From: an uncultured Clostridia bacterium
GTDB taxonomy: Bacteria > Bacillota > Clostridia > Oscillospirales > Acutalibacteraceae
Direction of reading: 5' to 3'
Length of the DNA: 13,318 nt
Assembly: GCA_937897215.1 (NCBI GenBank)
Contig: CALCBQ010000008.1
Span: forward strand, 1 to 13,318
Part shown: one piece after another, positions 1 through 6,790 of the stretch
Position numbering within the stretch: the first letter of the stretch is position 1
Layout: the number at the start of each line of letters is the position of its first letter
Translations under genes and position numbers: made by a program
The notes under the pieces: generated by a model
What the model was told of the DNA's origin: nothing
The model's database searches: none
Seen by the model: only the letters and a program-made list of their open reading frames with translations

Positions 1-282
1 ACCGTGGCCGAATACCTTTGCGGGAAGAACTTCCATTGTTGTATCATCAAGGTTTGCTTTTACGTAGTGAGTTTTGATGCCTGCTGCGTTAACTTTTTCA
101 AAGAAATAAATTGACATACGAAGGTTAACATCACCAACACCGTCAATTGTAAGACCTACTGAATTTTCGCCTGGGTCAAATACGCCATCTTTACCTGTGC
201 AATCATCCTTAAATTTAAGAAGGCAATTGCCGTTATCAAGTTTAAATACGTCTTTTGTTTTACCTGTGTAAAGTTTTTCCAT
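1..282 (-). CDS. purC: Phosphoribosylaminoimidazole-succinocarboxamide synthase (SAICAR synthetase), N-terminal part
   Basis: PurC joins CAIR and aspartate using ATP to give SAICAR, the purine step after the CAIR made by PurE. The 94 codons present start at the ATG read from 282 on the minus strand and continue off the left edge, so the C-terminal part is missing. The translation begins MEKLYTGKTKDVFKLDNG and continues with LLKFKDDCTGKDGVFDPGEN and SVGLTIDGVG. The GKTKDV nucleotide-binding segment and the KFKDD segment are typical of the PurC N-terminal fold. A GGAGT ribosome binding site (complement of 291-295) fixes the start. It lies 33 nt downstream of purE on the same strand, so both are probably on one mRNA governed by the riboswitch upstream of purE. 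Recognition is by sequence family; identity is fairly certain. Confidence 0.9.
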   Translation of the reverse strand, partial: MEKLYTGKTKDVFKLDNGNCLLKFKDDCTGKDGVFDPGENSVGLTIDGVGDVNLRMSIYFFEKVNAAGIKTHYVKANLDDTTMEVLPAKVFGHG

Positions 283-315
283 AGTTGTTTACTCCTTTAT
301 AATGAATATAAGTTT

Positions 316-810
316 TTATGAATTTAATTTAGACATTACTTCAGCGTCTTTTTTAAGAACAACTTCAGCAGCGTCTTTTCTCATTTTATCAAGTTTTTCT
401 GCAAGCTCCTTATCTTCAACTGCAATAATCTGTGCTGCAAGTAACGCTGCATTAGCACCACCGTTGATTGCAACTGTTGCAACAGGAATACCTGATGGCA
501 TTTGAACTGTTGAAAGAAGGGCATCCATACCGTCAAGATAAGTAGATGCGCAAGGGATACCAATTACAGGAAGTGTTGTATTTGCTGCAACTGCACCTGC
601 AAGATGAGCAGCCATACCAGCAGCTGCAATAATTGCGCCATAGCCATTTGCTCTTGCATTAACTGAAAAGTCGCGAGCTTGTTCAGGTGTTCTGTGTGCA
701 GAATAGATGTTCACTGTATAAGGAATATCTAAATTATCAAGAACTGCAGTTGCTTTTTTTATGATAGGAAGGTCGCTATCGCTTCCCATTACAATACCAA
801 CTTTTTTCAT
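316..810 (-). CDS. purE: N5-carboxyaminoimidazole ribonucleotide mutase (class I PurE)
   Basis: PurE converts N5-CAIR to CAIR in de novo purine synthesis, a cytoplasmic reaction. The 164-residue product has the usual length for stand-alone bacterial class I PurE. It opens MKKVGIVMGSDSDLP, carrying the GSDSD phosphate-binding loop (residues 9-13), then SAHRTP with the active-site His at about 39, and AAAGMAAHLAG, another active-site loop. The open frame extends upstream to 915, but those codons lie in the riboswitch and terminator. The ATG at 810 with a perfect GGAGGT site (complement of 814-819) is the real start. purC follows 33 nt downstream. The preceding leader contains a ZTP riboswitch and terminator, so expression is probably ligand-controlled. 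Class I partners normally include PurK, which is not in the window. Confidence 0.95.
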   Translation of the reverse strand: MKKVGIVMGSDSDLPIIKKATAVLDNLDIPYTVNIYSAHRTPEQARDFSVNARANGYGAIIAAAGMAAHLAGAVAANTTLPVIGIPCASTYLDGMDALLSTVQMPSGIPVATVAINGGANAALLAAQIIAVEDKELAEKLDKMRKDAAEVVLKKDAEVMSKLNS

Positions 811-820
811 AAATACCTCC

Positions 821-871
821 AAAAAAATATAAATGGACAGTCCTACCCTGTTTTTACAAGAAGAACTGCCC
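821..871 (-). terminator. Intrinsic terminator serving as expression platform of the purE riboswitch
   Basis: On the minus strand a 10-bp stem forms between the complement of 862-871 (GGGCAGUUCU) and the complement of 835-844 (AGGACUGUCC), with two G-U pairs. Inside it a further stem of about 5 bp (CUUGU with ACAGG) closes an AAAA loop. A U-rich run (complement of 821-834) follows directly, and then the purE GGAGGT. The 5' arm uses the 3' edge of the ZTP aptamer (UGGGCAGUU), so aptamer and terminator cannot both form. This is the known arrangement for ZTP riboswitches that turn expression on. Confidence 0.85.
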
Positions 872-938
872 AGACGGTCGGCTAAATAATCCCGTGCTCC
901 TCTGTGGTGCTCCACTTGATTCCGTCAGTTACACGGTT
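864..938 (-). ncRNA. ZTP (pfl-motif) riboswitch aptamer upstream of purE
   Basis: The purE leader read on the minus strand carries the conserved pieces of the ZTP/pfl RNA in order: AACUGACGG (complement of 922-930), a GUGG-AGCA-CCAC hairpin (904-915), GAGGAGC just after it (897-903), and near the 3' end CCG-ACCGUCUGGGCAGU (865-882). P1 pairs AACUG (926-930) with CAGUU (864-868). P2 pairs ACGG (922-925) with CCGU (874-877). These RNAs bind ZTP or ZMP, the intermediate that accumulates when 10-formyl-tetrahydrofolate is short, and they commonly precede purine and folate genes. The purE position fits exactly. Ligand binding should hold the CAGUU strand in P1 and block the downstream terminator. 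Recognised by eye; a covariance-model search would settle it. Confidence 0.85.
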
Positions 939-959
939 ATATTAATATTTAACAGAAAT

Positions 960-989
960 ATTATAATATATTTTGCTATTTAATGTCAA
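960..989 (-). promoter_or_regulatory. Sigma-A type promoter for purEC
   Basis: On the minus strand a perfect TTGACA (complement of 984-989) is followed after 18 bp by a perfect TATAAT (complement of 960-965). The start site would be near 953, giving a leader of roughly 140 nt that contains the whole riboswitch and terminator. Confidence 0.75.
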
Positions 990-1010
990 TTAAAGTAGAA
1001 AAATCGTATG

Positions 1011-1044
1011 ACAAAAATTCAACGAAAAAAGCCGTGATTTTTGT
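1011..1044 (-). repeat. AT-rich inverted repeat after pyrI, possible weak terminator
   Basis: ACAAAAAT at 1011-1018 and ATTTTTGT at 1037-1044 form a perfect 8-bp inverted repeat a few bases after the pyrI stop. The smaller element inside it reads AAAAAUCACGGCUUUUUU on the minus strand. The stems are almost all A-U and no clean U-tract follows, so termination here would be inefficient at best. It is the only terminator-like structure between pyrI and the purE promoter. Confidence 0.3.
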
Positions 1045-1051
1045 ACAATTT

Positions 1052-1468
1052 TTATTTAGCTTTACTTTCACAATAAAGGCAACGATAAACTCTGTTTTCC
1101 TTATCTTTTAAAGTGAATATATGTGGTAATTCTTGCTCGACAGTTGTGATACAACGAGGATTTTTACATTTGATTACATTCTCAATTCTTTCAGGAATAT
1201 CAATGTTATGTCTTTTTGCAAGTTTACCGTCTTTGATAATATTAACAGTAACACCGGGGTCAAGATAACCAAGTGCGTCCATATTGATATCAATTACCCT
1301 GTCAATCTTGATAATGTCTTTTCTACCCATTTTAACGCTTTCAGCATTTTTAATAAGAGCAACCTGACAATCAAGTTCATCTAGTCCTAAAAAATTGTAG
1401 AGTGTCATTCCAAGGCCGGCAGTAATGTGGTCAATAACGATTCCGTCTTTAATTTGTCCGATAATCAT
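1052..1468 (-). CDS. pyrI: Aspartate carbamoyltransferase regulatory subunit
   Basis: PyrI is the non-catalytic zinc-binding chain that assembles with PyrB trimers and carries the nucleotide effector site in class B aspartate transcarbamoylases. The 138-residue product is slightly shorter than the E. coli chain (about 150). The N-terminal half has the allosteric-domain features IDHITAGLG and KIDRVIDIN. The C-terminal zinc domain has four cysteines, C101, C106 (CKNPRC), C130 and C133 (CLYC), spaced as in the family. The ATG follows the pyrB TAA with no gap, and its GGAGGT site lies inside the last pyrB codons, so translation is probably coupled. This supports equal production of catalytic and regulatory chains and suggests feedback inhibition by pyrimidine nucleotides, which is inferred from the family. 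It is the last gene of the pyrimidine operon. Confidence 0.95.
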   Translation of the reverse strand: MIIGQIKDGIVIDHITAGLGMTLYNFLGLDELDCQVALIKNAESVKMGRKDIIKIDRVIDINMDALGYLDPGVTVNIIKDGKLAKRHNIDIPERIENVIKCKNPRCITTVEQELPHIFTLKDKENRVYRCLYCESKAK

Positions 1469-2383
1469 TTATTTTACCTCCAACAATTTCATAATAAGAG
1501 CCATTCTGATAAATTTACCATTGTTAACTTGTCTGAAATAACATGCTCTTGGGTCTTTATCAACTGCAACAGAAATTTCATTTACACGAGGAAGAGGATG
1601 CATAATAGATAAATCTTTTTTTGCTGTTTCTAACTTCTGTGGTGTAAGAATATAACTATCTTTAAGTCGAATATAATCCTGCTCATTAAAGAAACGTTCA
1701 CGCTGAACTCTTGTCATATAAAGAATATCGAGTTCAGGCATAGCATCTTCAAGGGATGTGGTTTCAACATATTCAAGATTTTTTGCTTCGAGCACAGTTT
1801 GTTTAATATATTCGGGAACTTTAAGCTCATCTGGAGAAATAAGAACAAATTTAACATTACTGTATCTTGACATTGCACCAATAAGTGAATGTACAGTTCT
1901 ACCAAACTTTAAGTCGCCACAAAAACCAATAGTAAGATTATCAAATCTACCTTTTTCACGCTGGATTGTGAGCAAATCAGTGAGAGTTTGTGTAGGATGA
2001 TTATGACCACCGTCGCCAGCATTAATTACGGGAATATCTGTGTTCATTGAAGCTACCATTGGCGCACCCTCTTTTGGATGTCGCATAGCAATTATATCTG
2101 CATAATAACCTACAGTTTTAATTGTATCAGCAACACTTTCGCCTTTAGCAGATGATGAACTTTGTGCTTCAGAGAAACCAAGCACATTACCGCCAAGATT
2201 AAACATAGCAGATTCAAAACTAAGTCGAGTTCTTGTTGATGGCTCAAAGAAAAGTGTAGCGAGAATTTTTCCTTTACACTTTTCACTGTATTTTGTGGGA
2301 TTGTCAATTATGTCATTAGCAACAGCAATTAGTTCATCAATCTCATTAACTGAAAGCTCTTGAATATCAATAAGACTTCTCAT
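1469..2383 (-). CDS. pyrB: Aspartate carbamoyltransferase catalytic subunit
   Basis: PyrB condenses carbamoyl phosphate with L-aspartate to N-carbamoyl-aspartate, the first committed pyrimidine step. The 304-residue length matches catalytic chains. The carbamoyl-phosphate loop FFEPSTRTR spans residues 45-53. MRHPKEGAP lies near residue 100 and corresponds to the 'HP' carbamoyl-binding region. DGGHNHPTQTLTDLLT is the hinge motif, and MHPLPRVNEI begins at residue 261. A GGGAG site precedes the ATG. The gene lies 14 nt after pyrE and abuts pyrI directly. The presence of PyrI marks this as the regulated dodecameric type rather than the Bacillus-type trimer. Confidence 0.97.
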   Translation of the reverse strand: MRSLIDIQELSVNEIDELIAVANDIIDNPTKYSEKCKGKILATLFFEPSTRTRLSFESAMFNLGGNVLGFSEAQSSSSAKGESVADTIKTVGYYADIIAMRHPKEGAPMVASMNTDIPVINAGDGGHNHPTQTLTDLLTIQREKGRFDNLTIGFCGDLKFGRTVHSLIGAMSRYSNVKFVLISPDELKVPEYIKQTVLEAKNLEYVETTSLEDAMPELDILYMTRVQRERFFNEQDYIRLKDSYILTPQKLETAKKDLSIMHPLPRVNEISVAVDKDPRACYFRQVNNGKFIRMALIMKLLEVK

Positions 2384-2397
2384 AAATATCTCCCTTA

Positions 2398-3051
2398 TTA
2401 TTTAGCACCATTAACTTCAAGGTACTTTTTAATTCTTTCAACGTTTTCACGATTAGCTTCATCTTCTTCAAGATATTCAATAATGTCATAAACGTCAACT
2501 ACTGAATATACCGGGAAGCCAAATTGTTCTTCAATTTCTTGCATAGCACCTTTTTCAGACTGACCCTTTTCTTTACGGTCAACCATAATGAATGTAGCAA
2601 TAACTTTTGTGCCTTCAAGATGTTTAAGAATATCCATTGATTCACGGATTGCTGTACCTGCAGTAATTACATCTTCAATAATAACGATTTCTTCGCCTGC
2701 TTCTGGAATATAACCAACGAATGTACCACCTTCGCCGTGGTCTTTTACTTCTTTACGATTAAAGAAGAATGGAACATTAAGGCCATTCTTTGAAAGTGCA
2801 ACTGCTGCTGAAATTGATAAAGAAATACCTTTATAAGCTGGACCATAAAGCACAGCCTGTTTCTTGCCAAGTTTATCAAAGTAAGCCTTTGCATAGAATT
2901 CGCCCATTTTTGTAATCTGGTCGCCTGTTTTAATCATACCCGCATTAACAAAATAAGGAATTTTACGACCCGATTTTGCAGTAAAATCACCAAATTTAAG
3001 AACGCCAGCACTCTCTAAAAACTGTATAAACTCTCTCTTATATGCTTCCAT
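2398..3051 (-). CDS. pyrE: Orotate phosphoribosyltransferase
   Basis: PyrE transfers ribose 5-phosphate from PRPP to orotate, giving OMP and pyrophosphate. The 217-residue product is of the longer, E. coli-like form. Diagnostic parts are FTAKSGRKIPYFVNAG near the N terminus (residues 23-38), the PAYKGI substrate loop (71-76), the flexible catalytic loop with FFFNRKEVKDHGEGG (96-109), and the PRPP-binding motif VIIEDVITAGTA (123-134). An AAGGAG site precedes the ATG. It lies 12 nt downstream of pyrF and 14 nt upstream of pyrB, consistent with one operon. The product feeds PyrF, encoded by the adjacent gene. Confidence 0.97.
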   Translation of the reverse strand: MEAYKREFIQFLESAGVLKFGDFTAKSGRKIPYFVNAGMIKTGDQITKMGEFYAKAYFDKLGKKQAVLYGPAYKGISLSISAAVALSKNGLNVPFFFNRKEVKDHGEGGTFVGYIPEAGEEIVIIEDVITAGTAIRESMDILKHLEGTKVIATFIMVDRKEKGQSEKGAMQEIEEQFGFPVYSVVDVYDIIEYLEEDEANRENVERIKKYLEVNGAK

Positions 3052-3063
3052 TGTAATATCTCC

Positions 3064-3762
3064 TTATCCTACAAATTCTGCAACACATCTCTTATATGCT
3101 GCAACAGGGTCTGCTGCTGCTGTAATGGGTCTGCCTACAACAATGTAGTCAGAACCTGCTTCTTTTGCTTTTTCAGGTGTCATAACGCGAACCTGGTCGC
3201 CAATATCTCCATCCGCAAAACGGATACCAGGTGTAACTGTTACAAAATCTTTGCCACATCTATTGTGAACCTTATCAGCTTCTAGTGGAGAGCAAACAAC
3301 ACCGTCAAGACCTGCAACTTTTGCATTATGAGCATAGTGCATAACAACCTCATCGATTGGCTCTTTTATAAGTAAATCCCTTTCCATAACTTCCTGACTT
3401 GTAGAAGTAAGCTGAGTTACAGCAATAAGAATTGGTCTTGTGCCATCAGCTCTTGTAAGACCTTCAAGAGCACCTTCCATCATTGGAATTGCACCACCAG
3501 CATGAAGATTAGTCATATCAACATCAAGATTTGAAAGTACAGCCATCGACTTTTTAACTGTATTTGGAATATCGTGAAGTTTAAGGTCGAGGAAAATTTT
3601 GTGTCCTCTTGCTTTAATTTCTTTTACGATTGATGGACCTTCTGCATAATAGAGTTCCATACCAATTTTTACGAATGGCTTAACATCTGTGAATTTGTCA
3701 AGAAAAGCCATTACATCTGCCTTGCTTGAAAAGTCACAAGCAATAATTACGTCTTTACCCAT
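3064..3762 (-). CDS. pyrF: Orotidine 5'-phosphate decarboxylase
   Basis: PyrF decarboxylates OMP to UMP, the last step of the pathway. The 232-residue chain is the standard bacterial size for a single TIM barrel. The catalytic charged network D-x-K-x-x-D is visible in FLDLKLHDIPNTV as D59, K61 and D64. The N-terminal ACDFS carries the substrate-contacting Asp10, and VTPGIR and VVGRPIT are the C-terminal phosphate-binding loops. The ATG overlaps the end of pyrD by 8 nt (3755-3762), with an AGGAGG site inside pyrD, so translational coupling is likely. Confidence 0.97.
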   Translation of the reverse strand: MGKDVIIACDFSSKADVMAFLDKFTDVKPFVKIGMELYYAEGPSIVKEIKARGHKIFLDLKLHDIPNTVKKSMAVLSNLDVDMTNLHAGGAIPMMEGALEGLTRADGTRPILIAVTQLTSTSQEVMERDLLIKEPIDEVVMHYAHNAKVAGLDGVVCSPLEADKVHNRCGKDFVTVTPGIRFADGDIGDQVRVMTPEKAKEAGSDYIVVGRPITAAADPVAAYKRCVAEFVG

Positions 3763-4672
3763 TGTGTGCTCCTCCTATAATTTCATTTATATCTTTTATA
3801 TTTAACTTAGCTAATTCATTTGGTAAATCTTCAATAATTGACTTACAAGCATAAGGGTCAACAAGATTTGCAGCACCAACCTGTACTGCAGTTGCACCTG
3901 CCATCATAAGTTCAATTACATCTTTTGCGTTTGAAACTCCACCCATACCGATAATTGGGATTTTAACTGCATCATAAACCTGATAAACCATTCTAACTGC
4001 AACCGGAAAAATTGCTGAGCCTGAAAAACCACCCATTTTGTTAGCAATTACAGGTTGACGACGTTTAATGTCAATTCTCATACCAAGTAATGTGTTAATT
4101 AAACTGATACCATCAGCACCTGCTGATTCTGCAGCTTTTGCAATTGACACAATATCAGTAACATTTGGAGAAAGTTTAATTATAATTGGTTTAGTAGTAA
4201 CTGCCTTAACTGCTTTTACAACTTTTTCGACTGCAGCGGGCTCTGTACCAAAGCTCATACCGCCATTGTGAACATTAGGGCAAGATACATTTACTTCAAT
4301 CCATCCAACTTGTTCACAAGCGTTGATTTTTTCACAAGTGTAAGCATATTCTTCAACTGAAAAACCACTAACATTCGCCATAACAGGTTTATTGAAAACT
4401 TTTGCAAGTTTAGGCAATTCTTCACTTATAACCTTGTCAACACCTGGATTTTGAAGTCCTACAGAATTAATCATACCAGCATTACATTCTGCAATACGTG
4501 GTGTTGGGTTACCAAAACGAGGCTCTTTTGTAGTACCTTTGAATGAAAATGTACCAAGAATGTTTATGTCATAAAGGTCTGCAAATTCATAGCCAAACCC
4601 ATAAGTACCACTTGCAGGTATAATTGGATTGTCAATTTCAATTCCGAGAAGATTTACTTTTGTGTTTACCAT
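3755..4672 (-). CDS. pyrD: Dihydroorotate dehydrogenase, class 1B catalytic subunit (PyrDB)
   Basis: The FMN-containing subunit oxidises dihydroorotate to orotate and passes the electrons to PyrK and on to NAD+. The 305-residue chain has the class 1 base residue as a cysteine, C131 in NVSCPN (128-133), instead of the serine of membrane class 2 enzymes. Other landmarks are PIIPASGTYG (16-25), FSFKGTTKEPRFGN with the FMN-contacting Lys, SVGLQNPG, and the C-terminal FMN phosphate loop IIGMGGVSNAKD. The product is cytoplasmic, with no membrane-binding N terminus. A GGGAGGAG site precedes the ATG. The gene overlaps pyrK by 7 nt (ATGGTAA), matching the need for equal amounts of both subunits. Confidence 0.96.
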   Translation of the reverse strand: MVNTKVNLLGIEIDNPIIPASGTYGFGYEFADLYDINILGTFSFKGTTKEPRFGNPTPRIAECNAGMINSVGLQNPGVDKVISEELPKLAKVFNKPVMANVSGFSVEEYAYTCEKINACEQVGWIEVNVSCPNVHNGGMSFGTEPAAVEKVVKAVKAVTTKPIIIKLSPNVTDIVSIAKAAESAGADGISLINTLLGMRIDIKRRQPVIANKMGGFSGSAIFPVAVRMVYQVYDAVKIPIIGMGGVSNAKDVIELMMAGATAVQVGAANLVDPYACKSIIEDLPNELAKLNIKDINEIIGGAHNG

Positions 4673-5397
4673 ATTATCTCCTCCCTTGTAAGTACAGGAC
4701 CATCTTTACAGATTCTCTTGTTACCATATTTAGTCTTGCAAGAGCAACCCATACAAGCACCAAAACCACAGCCCATTCTTTCTTCAAAACTGTACTGACC
4801 ACTTGTTGTAGCAGTTGACTCAATAGCCTTGAACATTGGCATTGGACCACAAGTGTAAAAATATGAGTAGTCAGTATCTTTAAGTGCATCGGTTACAAAA
4901 CCTTTAATACCATAAGAGCCATCAACAGTTGTTACTTTTACATCAGCACCAAGTTTTTTAAATTCGTCCTCATAGAAGATTTCATCTTTTTTGTTAAAGC
5001 CGAGAATAACCGTAACTTTCTTACCTTCTGCTATGAGCTTTTTACAAAGATTATACATTGGTGGTACGCCAACACCACCACCGATAAGTACAGGCTTATC
5101 CATTGATTTTGAGCTATCAAAACCATTGCCAAGACCACAAAGAATGTCAAGTTTTGTACCAACATTCAACTTGCTCATAACCTCCGTACCTTCGCCAACA
5201 ACCTTATAAATGATTGTAATTGTAGTATCGTTATAATCACAAATTGAAATTGGTCTGCGAAGATAGAAACCATCAAGTTTAATATTAATAAACTGACCAG
5301 GTGCAGTGATTGAAGAAGTGTCACCAACAAGCACCATTTCAAAAATACTGTCAGTCAGTTTTTTATTGGATTTAATTTCATAAAAACCCTGATACAT
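4666..5397 (-). CDS. pyrK: Dihydroorotate dehydrogenase B electron-transfer subunit
   Basis: PyrK carries FAD and a [2Fe-2S] cluster and moves electrons from the FMN of PyrD to NAD+, making orotate formation independent of oxygen or quinones, which suits an anaerobe. The 243-residue chain shows a ferredoxin-reductase-like FAD domain with RRPIS (47-51), an NAD-binding GGGVGVPPMYNL (106-117) and TCGPMPM (182-188). At the C terminus the cluster ligands C210, C215, C218 and C230 sit in MGCGFGACMGCSCK and RIC. The start ATG shares one base with the pyrC stop (TAATG). Overlap with pyrD on the other side places it between dihydroorotase and the catalytic subunit. Confidence 0.96.
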   Translation of the reverse strand: MYQGFYEIKSNKKLTDSIFEMVLVGDTSSITAPGQFINIKLDGFYLRRPISICDYNDTTITIIYKVVGEGTEVMSKLNVGTKLDILCGLGNGFDSSKSMDKPVLIGGGVGVPPMYNLCKKLIAEGKKVTVILGFNKKDEIFYEDEFKKLGADVKVTTVDGSYGIKGFVTDALKDTDYSYFYTCGPMPMFKAIESTATTSGQYSFEERMGCGFGACMGCSCKTKYGNKRICKDGPVLTREEIIW

Positions 5398-6662
5398 TAT
5401 TTATCCTCCCATACAACTTTACCGTTGCACATTGTCATTTTACACTTACCGTAAACTTCCATTCCTTCAAACGGAGTACTCTTGCCCATTGATAAGAAAT
5501 CGTTAGGATTTACGGTGTATTTATAATTCAAATCAAAAACAGTTAAATCTGCTTTATTGCCAACTTTGATTTCACTTCCAATGTTAAATCTTTTGTTAGC
5601 ATTTGTTGAAAGTAGTTCAACAAGTTTTTCAAGAGATATTATATTTGTCTTAATAAAGTGTGTAAACATAACTGGGAATGCAGTTTCAATGCCTACAACA
5701 CCCATATTACTCTTTTCAAGACCTTTACCCTTTTCTTCAGCACTATGTGGTGCGTGGTCGGTTGCAATCATATCAATTGTGCCATCAAGAACACCTTGAA
5801 TTAAAGCCTCTTTATCGCTTTCATCACGAAGTGGCGGATTCATTTTAAATCTACCATGCTCTTGCAAGTCTTTATCACAAAGAACAAGATAATGAGGACC
5901 TGTTTCACAAGTAATATTAACACCATCTTTTTTTGCTTGTTTTATAAGTTCAACACTTTCTTTTGTTGATATATGGCAAACATGATATGCACAACCGGTT
6001 TGTTTTGCAAGTTCAATATCGCGTTCAATCTGTTTCCATTCACTTTCAGAGCAAATACCCTTATGACCGTGCTTTTCAGCATACTTGCCTTTGTGTATAT
6101 AACCACCATTAAGCAAGTCGTTTACTTCACAATGAGCCACAATCATTTTGTTATGCTCTTTTGCTATCTTCATAGCATTAAGCATCATTTCATCACTTTG
6201 AACACCTCTGCCGTCATCAGAATAAGCAATACACATATCTTTCATTTCAACTAAATCAGAAAGTTTCTCGCCCATTTGACCAACAGTAATTGATGCATAA
6301 GGATAAACATTTATTACAGCGTCTTTTTTGATAATATCGATTTGTTCTTGTAAGTGTTCTACTGAATCTGGAACTGGGTTTAAGTTAGGCATTGAACAAA
6401 CAGATGTATAGCCACCCCTTGCACTTGCCATTGTGCCTGTTTTAATTGTCTCTTTATAAGAAAAACCCGGCTCACGCAGATGCACATGCACATCTGTAAA
6501 ACCGGGAAATACATAACAATCTTCAAAATTATACACAATATCAGCACAATCAGGTGCTAATGAGTCAGAAATTTCGGCAATAATTCCTTGGTTAATCAAA
6601 ATGTCTTTTTTAGTAAATTGTGAATCATAAAAAACTGTAGCATTTTTAATTAACTGTTTCAT
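5397..6662 (-). CDS. pyrC: Dihydroorotase (class I)
   Basis: PyrC cyclises N-carbamoyl-aspartate to dihydroorotate. It is a zinc amidohydrolase of about 421 residues, the length of the class I (Gram-positive) form. The metal-binding DVHVHLREPG gives D57, H59 and H61. YSDDGRGVQS (from about 148) holds the bridging acidic residue, AHCE near 176 and CHIST near 229 hold further His ligands, and ATDHAPHS near 300 holds the catalytic Asp302. A start seven codons earlier (6683) is open, but the ATG at 6662 has AGGTGA five bases upstream (complement of 6667-6672) and matches the family N terminus, so it is preferred. It is the first gene of the operon, about 30 nt from the predicted transcription start. 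Confidence 0.95.
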   Translation of the reverse strand: MKQLIKNATVFYDSQFTKKDILINQGIIAEISDSLAPDCADIVYNFEDCYVFPGFTDVHVHLREPGFSYKETIKTGTMASARGGYTSVCSMPNLNPVPDSVEHLQEQIDIIKKDAVINVYPYASITVGQMGEKLSDLVEMKDMCIAYSDDGRGVQSDEMMLNAMKIAKEHNKMIVAHCEVNDLLNGGYIHKGKYAEKHGHKGICSESEWKQIERDIELAKQTGCAYHVCHISTKESVELIKQAKKDGVNITCETGPHYLVLCDKDLQEHGRFKMNPPLRDESDKEALIQGVLDGTIDMIATDHAPHSAEEKGKGLEKSNMGVVGIETAFPVMFTHFIKTNIISLEKLVELLSTNANKRFNIGSEIKVGNKADLTVFDLNYKYTVNPNDFLSMGKSTPFEGMEVYGKCKMTMCNGKVVWEDK

Positions 6663-6699
6663 TTTATCACCTATCGAAACCAAAATTTCGTTCTTTAAA

Positions 6700-6729
6700 A
6701 TAATAACATATTTATATGTTGTATGTCAA
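6700..6729 (-). promoter_or_regulatory. Promoter of the pyrCKDFEBI operon
   Basis: On the minus strand a perfect TTGACA (complement of 6724-6729) lies 18 bp from TATTAT (complement of 6700-6705), one mismatch from the consensus -10. The predicted start is near 6693, leaving a leader of only about 30 nt to the pyrC ATG. That is too short for a PyrR-type antiterminator, anti-antiterminator and terminator set. Confidence 0.65.
6705..6720. promoter_or_regulatory. Palindrome inside the pyr promoter, candidate operator
   Basis: AACATAT and ATATGTT form a perfect 7-bp inverted repeat around a 2-bp centre. It fills most of the spacer between the -35 and -10 boxes of the pyr promoter. A dimeric repressor bound here would occlude RNA polymerase. 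The arms are AT-rich, so a chance occurrence is possible; no regulator gene lies beside it. Confidence 0.4.
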
Positions 6730-6752
6730 CAAATTCAAAGCACAATATATGT

Positions 6753-6783
6753 AAAAAAGTGGAGTATTTCTACCCCACTTTTT
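6753..6783 (-). terminator. Intrinsic terminator of the rubrerythrin gene
   Basis: On the minus strand AAAAAGUGGGGUA pairs with UACUCCACUUUUU (13 bp, one G-U) around a GAAA tetraloop, and the U-run extends one further base. It begins a few bases after the rbr stop and isolates rbr from the pyr promoter just downstream. Confidence 0.9.
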
Positions 6784-6790
6784 GTATGAT

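Noticed and set aside
302..505. Plus-strand open frame opposite purE
   Set aside because: It is the antisense shadow of purE, without a ribosome site or recognisable protein features.
811..915. A 35-codon N-terminal extension of PurE beginning at 915
   Set aside because: These codons fall in the riboswitch and terminator, and the ATG at 810 has a perfect ribosome site and the family N terminus.
5973..6254. Plus-strand frame of 93 codons within pyrC
   Set aside because: It is antisense to a well-conserved gene, has no ribosome binding site and lacks any known domain.
6664..6693. Possible PyrR-binding attenuator in the pyr leader
   Set aside because: The leader is only about 30 nt and contains no terminator hairpin or PyrR-type loop sequence.
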